Source: Platycnemis pennipes
Taxonomy: Eukaryota > Arthropoda > Insecta > Odonata > Platycnemididae
Reading direction: 5' to 3'
DNA: 64,000 nt
Assembly: GCA_933228895.1 (NCBI GenBank)
Contig: OW121858.1
Coordinates: 35,487,859 to 35,551,858, forward strand
Shown here: positions 45,131 to 57,437 of the stretch, one piece after another
Numbering within the stretch: the stretch's first letter is position 1
Layout: every line of letters begins with the position of its first letter
Made by a program: the position numbers and the translations under genes
Notes under the pieces: model-generated
Databases searched by the model: none
Told to the model about the DNA's origin: nothing
Seen by the model: only the letters and a program-made list of their open reading frames with translations

Positions 45131-45330
45131 TAATTCAATCAGCCAGTTGGGCAATTAATTTCCTTAATTTTTATGATATTATGGTCCAGTCTGCCATAGT
45201 AAGTTGAGGTTTACAAAATATTTTTAACATCATCACTGAAAATATTGTCTTGGAATTTATTCAAGATATTAAGTCTGAATTTCAACCTGCGATCTGACAA
45301 TGATTCCTATTTTAATTCATTTAATAGACT
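45131..45330 (-). pseudogene. NLR-B non-LTR retrotransposon fragment
   Basis: Minus-strand match to the NLR-B post-RT segment (GGTCCAGTCTGCCATAGTAAG; CAACCTGCGATCTGACAATG). It joins the NLR-A copy directly and lacks its 3' UTR. Confidence 0.75.
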
Positions 45331-46467
45331 GGTTACACGCCTAATATATTGCCTTTATGTGTTTTTTTAAATATTACCTTTGTAAGTTTGGGCCAACGAA
45401 ATAAAATTCTCATTTCTCCTGCCGGGATTCGAAACCGGTCGCACTGAATTGGTAGGCTACTTAGTTTTCTCCACCGTTGCCTAACCAACACAAACTCATC
45501 CCTTTGAGCTGCATGTAGCCTTAAAATATACATGTACGTCAGGCACCTATGTATATGGAGCTAATACGGGAGTCATTAAGTCGTTCGAGACGCCTCGTCT
45601 GTCAAAGGCGAGGATGATTGGGCGAAACGTTTATCGCCGAAACGTCGACGCGTCCGTTTGAACACCCAATCCCCTGAAATCTTCAAAGGAATCCCGAATC
45701 AAAGGGTCACGTGTCGAATAATTTCACCCCCTGCCACACGCTAGAAGATGAATCCACGCCTAATTGGTTACCCTTTCGTGTGGGGAGGAGGGGGGGGGGG
45801 GGAAGGAGGACCTCTTTTCCTTTGAAAAGGGGTCGCAACCCCTTTTTTGAAGTCGCCGACAGTGTTTTTTTTTCTTTCCATTCATTCGCACGCAGGCGTC
45901 TGAGAGGGGGTAATACGAGAAGGGTAAATAGGTGGAGCTTCCGGGAGGCGAAGATAGGCGGCGCCGTAGTCTGTTCCAAAAAAAAAACTCCACCCATACT
46001 AAGAGAGGTGGGAAAAGGAAGTGACCAGACCAATATTATCACCCTTTCACGTGATGATCCGTTCCAATTTAAGGCGCCTTATTCCGTCCGGACCCCTTTC
46101 CTTTGATCCCAGCAGGGTACAAGAAGGGCACACAAATTGGCGAGTGAATAAATACACGCGTATACATAATGAAGGAGCCGGCGGCGTGGGCGCAGTGATC
46201 TTCATTTTTTTCTCACACGCGGCACTACTAACTCTATTCATCGCTCCGGAATGAATCGGTCTTTGATTAACTCGTTTGGGTGTTAAGTCGGGGTTTGTTC
46301 CCGTGCCCAATTTCAGGGTCTTTCAAGGGTTCAACCAGGGTTGGTACGACCTAGAAGACGTGAAAGAGAAATTCGTATATCGTATCCAAGAATCCAAAAA
46401 ATCAATGAGATAAAGATGTATTCCTTCACTGATTTTTCCCATCGGATACTTTAAAATTTACACAATT
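45331..46467. other. Unresolved region with a GC-rich island and G13 run
   Basis: Positions 45419-45440 read, on the minus strand, CCGGTTTCGAATCCCGGC, close to a tRNA T-loop, but no folding tRNA was found. Positions 45720-46110 are GC-rich with 13 G at 45790-45802 and open frames on both strands (45707-46042 minus, 45711-46106 plus), without domains. GGCGAAACG...CGCCGAAACGTCG at 45618-45644 forms short inverted words. Confidence 0.35.
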
Positions 46468-47492
46468 CCCTGTTGGAAATTCCCCTACAAGATTTCCCTA
46501 GAACGTAGGGAAAAGCAAGGGAAAAATACGTTTTCTAGGTAATTTCCTCATAGTCTAGGGAATTTTTTTCCCCAGAACTTTTTTCTTTTAAAAATTTAAG
46601 CTTAAGGAAATCATTTCCCTAGAAAAAAACGCTGCTCTAGGGAAAATCTTCAGGGTTAGGGAAAACGTTATCAAGGAGAAATTTCCCATATTATTTGAGT
46701 AATTCCCTTTCTTTTTATCAATTTAGTGATTAAATTTCACCATTTCAAGGTTAATTCTGTGTTTTGTAAACAATTTATCACAGAGTTAACAGACAGAACT
46801 TACATTTAATAACATTTGGTACCAGACAAATATATGCTAAACCGCATCTTTGCAGTGCTTGAAGACAAGCGAATCAGCAACATAAGACTGTGATGATTTG
46901 GGAAGAACACCCTCCTTTTCGAGGTTGGGAACATTTTCGGTAAGTACATGAAGACATTTCTTATAATCTTGAGCATTCTATAATATGATGTGAAACATTG
47001 AAATTGGCAATTTCGTTCATAAAAACATTCCATATTTGTTTATCGAATTGTTGTTAACAGAATTCAAATGGCAACGGAGACTGTGTTTTCACACGCAACG
47101 GTTCAGTATTGTGTAATTATGATCATAATTTCTTCAATTTTATAACTATCATCCTTGACCTCCTTTATATTTTCAGGTGCATTCATTATTGAATTAAAGA
47201 AGAGACTGCAAGTCCAGGATTTCATCCAGCAGAAACGTGTATACATGCTGCTAAAAAGGAATAAAAATGTATACTATGGTTTATTGAGTGGAATATTTAC
47301 CTAAGGAAAATTTCCCACGGTACCTAATTTCTAAGGAAAATTTTTCCCTAGGAATATGTTCTAGGGAAATTGGGGGTTCGATTTTCTAGGGAAATATTTT
47401 CTAGGGAAATATTTCCTAGGGAAAATTATTCCGTAGAAATATTTTCTAGGGAAAATTTGTAGGGAAAATTTGTAGGGAAATTTCCATCAGGG
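46468..47492 (+). mobile_element. SUB-TIR element, copy 3 (short)
   Basis: TIRs CCCTGTTGGAAATTCCCC (46468) and CCATCAGGG (ending 47492). One 81-bp subterminal unit only. Splice-like CGGTAAGTA (about 46938) and TATTTTCAGGTGC are kept, but the exon sequences have diverged and shortened. The left flank is TT; the right flank (CA) joins an NLR-C fragment. Confidence 0.85.
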
Positions 47493-48345
47493 CATAAATG
47501 TGGTCAAGGAGAAGTGTTCTGGAGAGAACATCCACGGAGAAACAATCAGTATGCTACGATTTTTTGATGACATAGCTCTCATAGCAGAGACAGAGAAGTA
47601 GCTGAATAAGACTCTTATAACAATGGAAAGGACAATGGCCTGATATCAGCTGAAGATAAATAAGAAGAAGACTAAGATATTGGTGTGCAGCAAGAAAGAA
47701 GAGGCCAAACATATGTCTAACTAGGAAAACAATAACTGGAAGAGGTGAAAGAGTTCTGTTATCTAGGAAGCCGAGTAACCAACGATGGACGAAACAAGAA
47801 AGAAATAGTGAGTAGAATAGCCCAGGCAAAGAGGGCATTCTATCAAAAGAAGAATCTACTTACAGCTGGAAATGTGTACAAGCGTAGAAGTAAGGAGAAG
47901 CAATTCATCAAAACGTACATCCGGAGCGTGTTCCTTTACGGCAGTGAGGCATGGACGATGACATCAGCGGAGAAGAAAAGGGTGGAAGCATTTGAAATGT
48001 GGTGCTATAACAGAAGAAGAATGATTAAGATAAAATGGATCGACCGAGTAAGTAACGAGGAAGTGCTAAGAAGAGTAGGAGAAAAGAGAAGTCTGCTGAC
48101 AACTCTAAAAAGAAGAAGGGACAACTTAATCGGCCATATCTTGAGACACGATGGCCTGATGAAGACAATCGTCTCAGAGGGAAAAGCGAAGGGGAAGAAT
48201 GGAAAAGGCAGCCCTCGTATGTGGTACATGGAACAGGTTGTGAGTGATGTAAAAGAGAAGAATGACGTCACAATGAAAAGGTTGGCCGATAGAACAATCG
48301 AGTGGAGGGCTGCGTCAAACCAATCCTAGGATTGTTGACCCTTGA
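47493..48345 (+). pseudogene. NLR-C: RTE-like reverse transcriptase, C-terminal half
   Basis: It begins in the palm with MLRFFDDIALIAETEK (47551-47598), where the usual FADD of this group reads FFDD, keeping both catalytic aspartates. Stops follow at 47599 and 47641. The frame shifts near 47740 and then stays open to 48329: FCYLGSRVTNDGRNKKE, RSVFLYGSEAWTM, RVSNEEVLRRVGEKRSL, RRRDNLIGHILRHDGLMK, TIEWRAASNQS. This is the thumb and C-terminal tail of the endonuclease/reverse transcriptase polyprotein of RTE-like elements (cDNA synthesis at a nicked target). The 3' end has GATGATGAC. 5'-truncated and inactive, but the last 190 codons are remarkably intact. Confidence 0.9.
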
Positions 48346-48785
48346 TGATGACAATATGTTGTTGACATTGGTAACGGTACTTGTGACGGAACGTGCTTAC
48401 GAACCTATTTACTAACTTAATTTTGAAATATGCCTGAACCAATATCCTTCGTATATGTTTTACGTAATTTAAATATATCATTGGTTATTGACATGCTGTA
48501 ATTAATACCAATGCTTCCAAATCTTATTCCAGCGTCATTGTTGCTAATTATTTTTCAAAAATATCAATATCAATAAAATTCAAAACAAAGATTTGCATTT
48601 GCAAGGGGATAGTTTATGACACTAAGTAGGGAAATATTTAACCTATTTTAGAATACGTATTAGCATAGGAATGATCATGATATTCTCACTTAATGAATTA
48701 AACGTGGCAACAACACGTCAGCCATGTTCCGAAGTCAAAATGAGTTAAAAAAGAGCTTGTAAAAAATAGGATTCAATTGCGACTT
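48346..48785 (-). mobile_element. TTAA-1 fragment
   Basis: Minus-strand inner part: GGTAACGGTACTTGTGACGG, GCGTCATTGTTGC, CAACACGTCAGCCATGTTCC. It lacks both ends. Confidence 0.8.
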
Positions 48786-49037
48786 GATATATCATAGCAT
48801 ACAAATACTACACTATTATGCTAAAACTGGTCAAAGATTTGCTTTCTTCTACAAAAAAATGCCTAATATATACATATTAAAATGGTGTCTTTTCATTAAT
48901 TATGCATTGAATAACTGTCACTGCTTTTATTTTATAATGGCATACATTTTTTCATGTTGCATTTGGCAGGATTCCAGAGCTCCAATGGCCTTGGAGACCA
49001 CCAAAAACTCCCCTCATATTTCTTGTACTCATACCAT
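48786..49037. other. AT-rich spacer
   Basis: No repeat identified. The plus frame 48784-49173 runs into the foldback element and has no domain. Confidence 0.4.
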
Positions 49038-49886
49038 GGGGGCGTTTACTCGGAACCGAAATCGCAATTTTGTACACGAAATCGTTAGCTGGAAACGAAA
49101 AAAGAATTTTAGTGAAAAAATTAATCTTCTAACCACAACCGTTCACTTCAAAAAATCAAAAATTAAAATTTAAGGAAAAGGTGACGCCCACCGAAAAAGC
49201 TGCTGTGATAACACTGACGTCATTTTCCTCCCGTCCTTGACTGCTTTTAGGAGAGGGGAAGGGAGTGGAGGGGGGTTCTCGGAAGGTCTGCTCGCATATA
49301 TCCAGTCTTAACAATCGCTCCTATTGGCAGAGTCAGCTCTGTATTGTCTCCCCTTTTGCGATGAGAGGAAGTAGCTTCGCGGGCTCAGTTGTGATTGGAC
49401 GAAGTCGTTATACGTCAGAGGTTGCACCACGCCCACTTTTCCGAGAGGGTTAAAAACATCAGTTTTTCGCCGCTTAATAACTCGGGAAATAATTGAATGT
49501 TCGAAAAACGGAAAAATGAGGGTCTATTTATTTTAAAAATTTATGTTTTTAACCCTTTCGGAAAAGTGGGTGTGGTGCAACCTCTGACGTATAATGACTT
49601 CGTCCAATCGCAAGTGAGCCCACAAAAGCTACTTCGCCTTATCGCAAAGGGGGGGAAACAGCTGACCCTGCCAATCGGAGCAGCTGAGATACCTTCTTTG
49701 CGAGCAGACCTTCCGAGAACCCCCCTCCACTCCCTTGCCTTCCCCTAAAAAGCAGTCAAGGACGGGAGGAAATGACGTCAATGGTTGTGGTTAGAAGATG
49801 AATTTTTTCACTAAAATTCGTTTTCCGTTTCCATCCTGACGATTTCGTGTACAGAATAGCGATTTCGGTTCCGAGTAAACGCCCCC
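49038..49886. mobile_element. GC-rich foldback element
   Basis: The two halves form an inverted repeat: left arm 49038-49460, right arm about 49545-49886. Terminal GGGGGCGTTTACTCGGAACC matches the complement at 49867-49886. Further paired blocks are CCTCCCGTCCTTGACTGC, GGGTTCTCGGAAGGTCTGC, and GTCAGAGGTTGCACCACG. The loop is an AT-rich 84 bp with TTTTTAACCCT/AGGGTTAAAAAC at its borders. AT lies outside both ends. It is 849 bp with no gene. Arm length and GC content fit a foldback-type DNA element. Confidence 0.88.
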
Positions 49887-50990
49887 ATTTAATTCCATCA
49901 TTATTATCCCCTATCTATTTACAGGGACGTATTAGGGTATGCCTGCACTTGAAAATTATTAAGAAAACTTCCTTGAAGTTAACCTGAACACTTACATTCT
50001 TCCTGAATCATTCAATTTCTCACTATAACTTAGTACCTTATTTAATTTAGTGATATTCATTGTTCTTGAAAATTATTGAGAATACTTTCTCAACGATAGC
50101 CTAGTGATATTTCAATTCGTGGATCATACCATTCCTTACAATCTCCGAGTATGTAAATAAAATAGCTATCAATGTTCTCGTAATAATTTAAGATAACTGT
50201 CTCCAGGCTTGGCTGAAGACTTATTGCATTCCTGAATCATCCCAATTCTTACTATTATTCAGTAATTTATTCAAATTACAATCAATGTTCTTGAAAAATA
50301 TTGAAAACTTTCTCAAGACTTGCCTGAAGACTTATTTTCGTCCTAAATAATCCAATTTCTTATTATCACTCCGTGTTTTAATTAAATAAAATATTATTTT
50401 TAAATAAAAATTATATTCATTTTTTTAAAGAACAAAAATTAATACTCTTCGACTAAATTATGACAACTTTCTCAAAGCTTGCCCGAAGAATCGTTTGGTT
50501 CCTAAATAATCTATTTTCTTAATATCACTCCGTATTTTAGTGAAATAAAATATCATTTTTAAATAAAAATTAATATGCTTTATTTTATTATATAAAAATT
50601 ATTACTCTTTGACTAAATGAAGACAACTTTCTCAAAGCTTGCCCGAAGACTTATTTTCTTCATAAATAATGCAATTTCTTACTACGTGATTTAGTTAAAT
50701 AAAATACTATTTGTTAAATAAAAGTTTATATTCTGCATTTCATTAAATAAAAATTAATACTCTTTGACTAAATTAAGACAAATTTCTCACGACTTGCCCG
50801 AAGACTTATTTCTTTATGATGACTTTCTTTTGAAGGCAGTTTCCGAATCATCCCTTTCCTCACAATCACTGATCAATTTAGTTAAATAACAACCAAAGTT
50901 CTTGAAAAATGTTAAGAAAACTGTCTCAAGGCTTTCTCCTGAATACTTATTTCCTTGCAGGTCTTCATATCTTTCCTTACTTTCACTGAC
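49887..50990 (+). repeat. Degenerate tandem repeat of about 110-160 bp
   Basis: Units share CTTGCCTGAAGACTTATTTT, AATAATCCAATTTCTTACTA and AAGACAACTTTCTCAA. The word starts at 50208, 50319, 50478, 50638 and 50793 (spacing 111, 159, 160, 155), with weaker units before (about 49975, 50095) and after. AT-rich, old array with strong divergence. No gene. Confidence 0.75.
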
Positions 50991-51800
50991 TCACAGTTAA
51001 AATGATGGTGGAAGGATGACGTCACCGTCGCCCCCTCCATCTTTGATGAAAAAAAAAATTAAGTGCAAAAAAAGAAGAAGGTGGAAAAAAGATGAGAATC
51101 GCCGGGCGAAAGTTTGAAAGGAATAAATAAAGAGAAGACGTTCGAAATTCGAAAGGGAAAAACCGTCCGAGCGTACGGAGGGCAAAAAAGAGTCGTTCAG
51201 TGGACGGAATTGTTGGGTGGAGGGAAGGGGAAGGGGGAAGACTTAACAATGGAGGGGATGAAAAAGACAATCAAATGCAAATTTCACCCGAGGAATCCTC
51301 AACTCCCGTGCGGCGCCATCTTTTGTCCAATTCGGACACGTGCGCCGACCCGACGTTTGCAGTTCGCCGCCGCGTTTCCCGCGATTTTCGCCACTCGTTA
51401 TTTCGGGCTTTTTCGATTCTAAATCGGTCACGTGCCGAATATATATACGATCGCCGCGATTGTTTCCCGTGGGTTGCGCAAGGGGGCGAACTCTCCTTCC
51501 CCAGAACGCGAGTCAACTGTTTTGCATGACAAAACAGGAGCGGGGTCCGTCCAATCGCGTATTCCGCCCACGGCGTTATTGAGAGTTCCCTCAGAATGCC
51601 ATACGCCTTTTTTTCTTGCGTTTTCCCTCCCGAAGCCAAAGTCTCCAAAGTCCCGGAATGCCCTGCGGCAAACAGAACAAGGCACCCTAACATTGGATCG
51701 TCCCCGTCACGTGACCGTTGCCTGGCGACCGCCTGAGTCACTCAAAATCCAGCACAACTCTTCGCGTCTACCTTGGAATTATTTGATACAGTTTATTTTA
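50991..51800. other. CpG-rich island, promoter-like, no gene resolved
   Basis: A GC-rich stretch at the left border of the large satellite. It contains TGACGTCA (51018), GTCACGTG (51428, and GTCACGTGAC at 51707), CCAAT words and ATATATAC near 51441, all promoter-like words. Long frames are open on both strands (51271-51741 minus, 156 residues; 51432-51920 plus, 162 residues) without recognisable domains. It may be a host promoter/first exon island. Confidence 0.35.
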
Positions 51801-51870
51801 ACGGCAAGCGTAACGTCTGCATTTATGAAGGGAGCACAATTTATGAACTTGTTATATTTTGCTAGTGATA

Positions 51871-51895
51871 GTCAAGATAGTTTGACTATCTTGAC
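51871..51895. repeat. 10-bp hairpin at the satellite border
   Basis: GTCAAGATAG pairs with CTATCTTGAC around TTTGA. It is directly next to the 37-bp repeat. Confidence 0.85.
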
Positions 51896-51897
51896 AA

Positions 51898-52045
51898 TCT
51901 GTAGTTATGTATCTACATAACTACATGCAAAACATCTGTAGTTATGTATCTACACAAGTAAACGCAAAACATCTATAGTTATGTATCTACATAACTACAT
52001 GCAAAACGTCTGTAGTTATGTATATACATGAACTACAGATAGTCA
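51898..52045 (+). repeat. 37-bp tandem repeat, 4 units
   Basis: The word TAGTTATGTATCTACA repeats with starts 51901, 51938, 51975 and 52012, spacing exactly 37. Each unit contains the near-palindrome GTAGTTATGTA-TCTACATAACTAC. It leads into the TAACTACAGATA satellite. Confidence 0.93.
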
Positions 52046-52190
52046 ACTGTATATTGTTTAACTACAGACAACTCTACAGATACGTAGTGCATATTGTTGA
52101 ACTACAGATAACTGTGCAGATAGGTAGTGTATATTGTTTAATTACCGATATTCAACTGTATATTGTTTAACTACTGACATTGCATGTTCA
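52028..52190 (+). repeat. Outlying piece of the 133-bp satellite
   Basis: Several GTTTAACTACAGATA-type subunits with irregular spacing, before the non-satellite island 52191-52900. Confidence 0.85.
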
Positions 52191-52840
52191 GTATTTTTCC
52201 AGTAATATATTCCTTTGCTTTAACTTTTATTTGGTGCGCTATGTTTGAATATGAAGGTTATATTTTTACACTGCTTGTGGAGAACTCCCGAAGGTAACAT
52301 TATATGTTACAAAAAGACACGAAAAACGATTGTGAGAAAGATAGAGAAATAGTTTTTTTACCGAACAGCTGAACTGCGAATTTCTCCAACTAATTGACGA
52401 GATTGAGATATTCATCTGCGAACATTGTCAGTAACATGAATGCAGTAATCCTATCATCAGTCTATACTAATGTAGTTTCTGAGTCTACTTGTATTTGTAA
52501 CTTTTCTGAGCATATTTGTATCTAAACGCCTTTGTCTTATTTCTAGATTAAACTAGTACTATGCGTTACTTACCAACAACGAGTTTGACCTTTCAGTAAA
52601 TGGAGTATGGCCACCAACATTTGCATTTCACAGGCTTAGAAATAAAAAAGTTTGAAATAAGTTAGACAATATGATTAATGTTTTACAAGACTCTGTATCC
52701 CGGGTCAAACTGACATTGCATGTTCAGTATTTTGCCAGTAATATTGTCTTTTGCTTTAACTTTCATTTTGTGTGCAATGTTTGAAGATAAAGGTTCAATT
52801 TTATATTACTAGTTGTCGAGATCTCCCTAAGTTCAGGGAG
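52183..52840 (+). repeat. Non-satellite island framed by a 120-bp direct repeat
   Basis: Positions 52183-52300 (TTGCATGTTCAGTATTTTTC ... GGAGAACTCCC) and 52714-52835 (TTGCATGTTCAGTATTTTGC ... CGAGATCTCCC) are direct copies with about 80-85% identity by eye, enclosing about 410 bp of unique DNA. This may be a solo-LTR-like or duplicated segment inserted in the satellite. No coding frame is visible. Confidence 0.7.
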
Positions 52841-52899
52841 GAACCGAAATTTTGTATTCATTTGGTTTTTGCCTTAATTTTGATAAATTTCTTTAATTA

Positions 52900-55800
52900 C
52901 AGATATTCAACTGCACATTGTTTAACTACAGATAACTGTACAGATAGGTGGTGTATATTGCTTAACTACGGATATTCAACAGTACATTGATTAACTGCAG
53001 ATAGATGTACAGATAGTATAATTGTTTAACTACAGATAGTCAACTGAACAGATAGTGTATATTGTTTAACTACAGATATTTACTGTAGATAGTTGGTTGA
53101 ACTGCAGATATTTACTGTAGATAATTGGTTTAACTGCAGATAACTGTACAGAGAGTGTTAATTGTTTAACTACAGATATTCAACTGTATATTTTTTAACT
53201 ACAGATATTCAACTGTACAGATACTGTATATTGTTTAACTACAGATATTTACTGTATTTGGTTTAACTTCAGATAACTATACAGAGAGTGTTAATTGCTT
53301 AACTACAGATATTCAACTGTATATTGTTTAACTGCAGATAGTGAACTGTACATATAGTGTTTATTGTTTGACTACAGATATTTACTGTAGATAATTGGTT
53401 TAACTGCAGATAACTCTACAGAGAGTGTTAATTGTTTAACTAGAGACATTCAACTGTACACTGTTTAACTAGAGATATTCGACTGTACAGATACTGTATA
53501 TTGTTTAACTACAGATATTTACTGTATTTGGTTTAACTTCAGATAACTATACAGAGAGTGTTAATTGTTTAACTACAGATATTTGCTGTATATTGTTTAA
53601 CTAGAGATATTCAACTGTACAGATACTGTATATTGTTTAACTACAGATATTTACTGTAGATAGTTGGTTTAACTGCAGATATTTACTGTAGATAATTAGT
53701 TTAACTGCAGATAACTGTACAGAGAGTGTTAATTGTTTAACTACAGATATTCAACTGTATATTGTTTAACTAGAGATGTTCAACTGTACAGATACTGTAT
53801 ATTGTTTAACTACAGATATTTACTGTATTTGGTTTAACTTCAGATAACTATACAGAGAGTGTTAATTGTTTAACTACAGATATTCAACTGTATATTGTTT
53901 AACTGCAGATAGTGAACTGTATATATAGTGTTTATTGTTTGACTACAGATATTTACTGTATTTGGTTTAACTGCAGATAACTGTACAGAGAGTGTTAATT
54001 GTTTAACTAGAGACATTCAACTGTACATTGTTTAACTAGAGATATTCAACTGTACAGATACTGTATATTGTTTAACTACAGATATTTACTGTATTTGGTT
54101 TAACTGTAGAGAACTGTACAGAGAGTGTTAATTGTTTAACTAGAGACATTCAACTGTACATTGTTTAACTAGAGATATTCAACTGTACAGATACTGTATA
54201 TTGTTTAACTACAGATATTTACTGTATTTGGTTTAACTGTAGAGAACTGTACAGAGAGTGTTAATTGTTTAACTAGAGACATTCAACTGTATATTGTTTA
54301 ACTAGAGATATTCAACTGTACAGATACTGTATATTGTTTAACTACAGATATTTACTGTATTTGGTTTAACTGCAGATAACTGTACAGAGAGTGTTAATTG
54401 TTTAACTAGAGACATTCAACTGTACATTGTTTAACTAGAGATATTCAACTGTACAGATACTGTATATTGTTTAACTACAGATATTTACTGTATTTGGTTT
54501 AACTGTAGAGAACTGTACAGAGAGAGTTAATTGTTTAACTAGAGACATTCAACTGTACATTGTTTAACTAGAGATATTCAACTGTACAGATACTGTATAT
54601 TGTTTAACTACAGATATTTACTGTATTTGGTTTAACTGTAGAGAACTGTACAGAGAGTGTTAATTGTTTAACTAGAGACATTCAACTGTACATTGTTTAA
54701 CTAGAGATATTCAACTGTACAGATACTGTATATTGTTTAACTACAGATATTTACTGTATTTGGTTTAACTGTAGAGAACTGTACAGAGAGTGTTAATTGT
54801 TTAACTAGAGACATTCAACTGTATATTGTTTAACTAGAGATATTCAACTGTACAGATACTGTATATTGTTTAACTACAGATATTTACTGTATTTGGTTTA
54901 ACTGTAGAGAACTGTACAGAGAGTGTTAATTGTTTAACTAGAGACATTCAACTGTACATTGTTTAACTAGAGATATTCAACTGTACAGATACTGTATATT
55001 GTTTAACTACAGATATTTACTGTATTTGGTTTAACTGTAGAGAACTGTACAGAGAGTGTTAATTGTTTAACTAGAGACATTCAACTGTATATTGTTTAAC
55101 TAGAGATATTCAACTGTACAGATACTGTATATTGTTTAACTACAGATATTTACTGTATTTGGTTTAACTGTAGAGAACTGTACAGAGAGTGTTAATTGTT
55201 TAACTAGAGACATTCAACTGTATATTGTTTAACTAGAGATATTCAACTGTACAGATACTGTATATTGTTTAACTACAGATATTTACTGTATTTGGTTTAA
55301 CTGTAGAGAACTGTACAGAGAGTGTTAATTGTTTAACTAGAGACATTCAACTGTATATTGTTTAACTAGAGATATTCAACTGTACAGATACTGTATATTG
55401 TTTAACTACAGATATTTACTGTATTTGGTTTAACTGCAGATAACTGTACAGAGAGTGTTAATTGTTTAACTAGAGACATTCAACTGTACATTGTTTAACT
55501 AGAGATATTCAACTGTACAGATACTGTATATTGTTTAACTACAGATATTTACTGTATTTGGTTTAACTGCAGATAACTGTACAGAGAGTGTTAATTGTTT
55601 AACTAGAGACATTCAACTGTACATTGTTTAACTAGAGATATTCAACTGTACAGATACTGTATATTGTTTAACTACAGATATTTACTGTATTTGGTTTAAC
55701 TGTAGAGAACTGTACAGAGAGTGTTAATTGTTTAACTAGAGACATTCAACTGTACATTGTTTAACTAGAGATATTCAACTGTACAGATACTGTATATTGT

Positions 55801-57427
55801 TTAACTACAGATATTTACTGTATTTGGTTTAACTGTAGAGAACTGTACAGAGAGTGTTAATTGTTTAACTAGAGACATTCAACTGTATATTGTTTAACTA
55901 GAGATATTCAACTGTACAGATACTGTATATTGTTTAACTACAGATATTTACTGTATTTGGTTTAACTGCAGATAACTGTACAGAGAGTGTTAATTGTTTA
56001 ACTAGAGACATTCAACTGTACATTGTTTAACTAGAGATATTCAACTGTACAGATACTGTATATTGTTTAACTACAGATATTTACTGTATTTGGTTTAACT
56101 GTAGAGAACTGTACAGAGAGAGTTAATTGTTTAACTAGAGACATTCAACTGTACATTGTTTAACTAGAGATATTCAACTGTACAGATACTGTATATTGTT
56201 TAACTACAGATATTTACTGTATTTGGTTTAACTGTAGAGAACTGTACAGAGAGTGTTAATTGTTTAACTAGAGATATTAAACTGTACATTGTTTAACTAG
56301 AGATATTCAACTGTACAGATAGTTTATATTGTTTAACTACAGATATTTACTGTATTTGGTTTAACTGCAGATAACTGTACAGAGAGTGTTAATTGTTTAA
56401 CTAGAGACATTCAACTGTACATTGTTTAACTAGAGATATTCAACTGTACAGATACTGTATATTGTTTAACTACAGATATTTACTGTATTTGGTTTAACTG
56501 TAGAGAACTGTACAGAGAGTGTTAATTGTTTAACTAGAGATATTAAACTGTACATTGTTTAACTAGAGATATTCAACTGTACAGATAGTTTATATTGTTT
56601 AACTACAGATATTTACTGTATTTGGTTTAACTGCAGATAACTGTACAGAGAGTGTTAATTGTTTAACTAGAGACATTCAACTGTACATTGTTTAACTAGA
56701 GATATTCAACTGTACAGATACTGTATATTGTTTAACTACAGATATTTACTGTATTTGGTTTAACTGTAGAGAACTGTACAGAGAGTGTTAATTGTTTAAC
56801 TAGAGATATTAAACTGTACATTGTTTAACTAGAGATATTCAACTGTACAGATAGTTTATATTGTTTAACTACAGATATTTACTGTATTTGGTTTAACTGC
56901 AGATAACTGTACAGAGAGTGTTAATTGTTTAACTAGAGACATTCAACTGTACATTGTTTAACTAGAGATATTCAACTGTACAGATACTGTATATTGTTTA
57001 ACTACAGATATTTACTGTATTTGGTTTAACTGTAGAGAACTGTACAGAGAGTGTTAATTGTTTAACTAGAGATATTAAACTGTACATTGTTTAACTAGAG
57101 ATATTCAACTGTACAGATAGTTTATATTGTTTAACTACAGATATTTACTGTATTTGGTTTAACTGCAGATAACTGTACAGAGAGTGTTAATTGTTTAACT
57201 AGAGACATTCAACTGTACATTGTTTAACTAGAGATATTCAACTGTACAGATACTGTATATTGTTTAACTACAGATATTTACTGTATTTGGTTTAACTGTA
57301 GAGAACTGTACAGAGAGTGTTAATTGTTTAACTAGAGATATTAAACTGTACATTGTTTAACTAGAGATATTCAACTGTACAGATAGTTTATATTGTTTAA
57401 CTACAGATAACCGTGCAGATCGGTAGT
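52900..57427 (+). repeat. 133-bp satellite with higher-order structure
   Basis: About 34 units. Each unit has four GTTTAACT subunits spaced 29, 40, 28 and 36 bp (total 133). The left part (52900-53950) is irregular with variable spacing, the middle (about 54000-56250) is regular 133-bp monomers, and the right part (56271-57400) is a 266-bp dimer: the word GAGATATTAAACTG recurs at 56271, 56537, 56803, 57069 and 57335. Variant words GTAGAGAACTG and GCAGATAACTG, and ACATTG or ATATTG, distinguish units. The array ends where SUB-TIR copy 4 starts. Confidence 0.97.
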
Positions 57428-57437
57428 GTATATTGTT

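Noticed and set aside
45400..45500. tRNA gene on the minus strand (GGTTTCGAATCCCGG)
   Set aside because: Only the T-loop/B-box part fits; no acceptor stem, D arm or anticodon loop could be folded around it.
45711..46106. 131-residue plus and 111-residue minus frames
   Set aside because: Mutually antisense in a GC-rich block with a G13 run; no domain.
51271..51920. 156- and 162-residue frames on opposite strands
   Set aside because: Overlapping antisense frames in a CpG island without recognisable domains; the plus frame also runs into satellite DNA.
52900..57427. CRISPR-like array of short direct repeats
   Set aside because: The intervals between GTTTAACT words are themselves repeated and fixed in length; it is a satellite.
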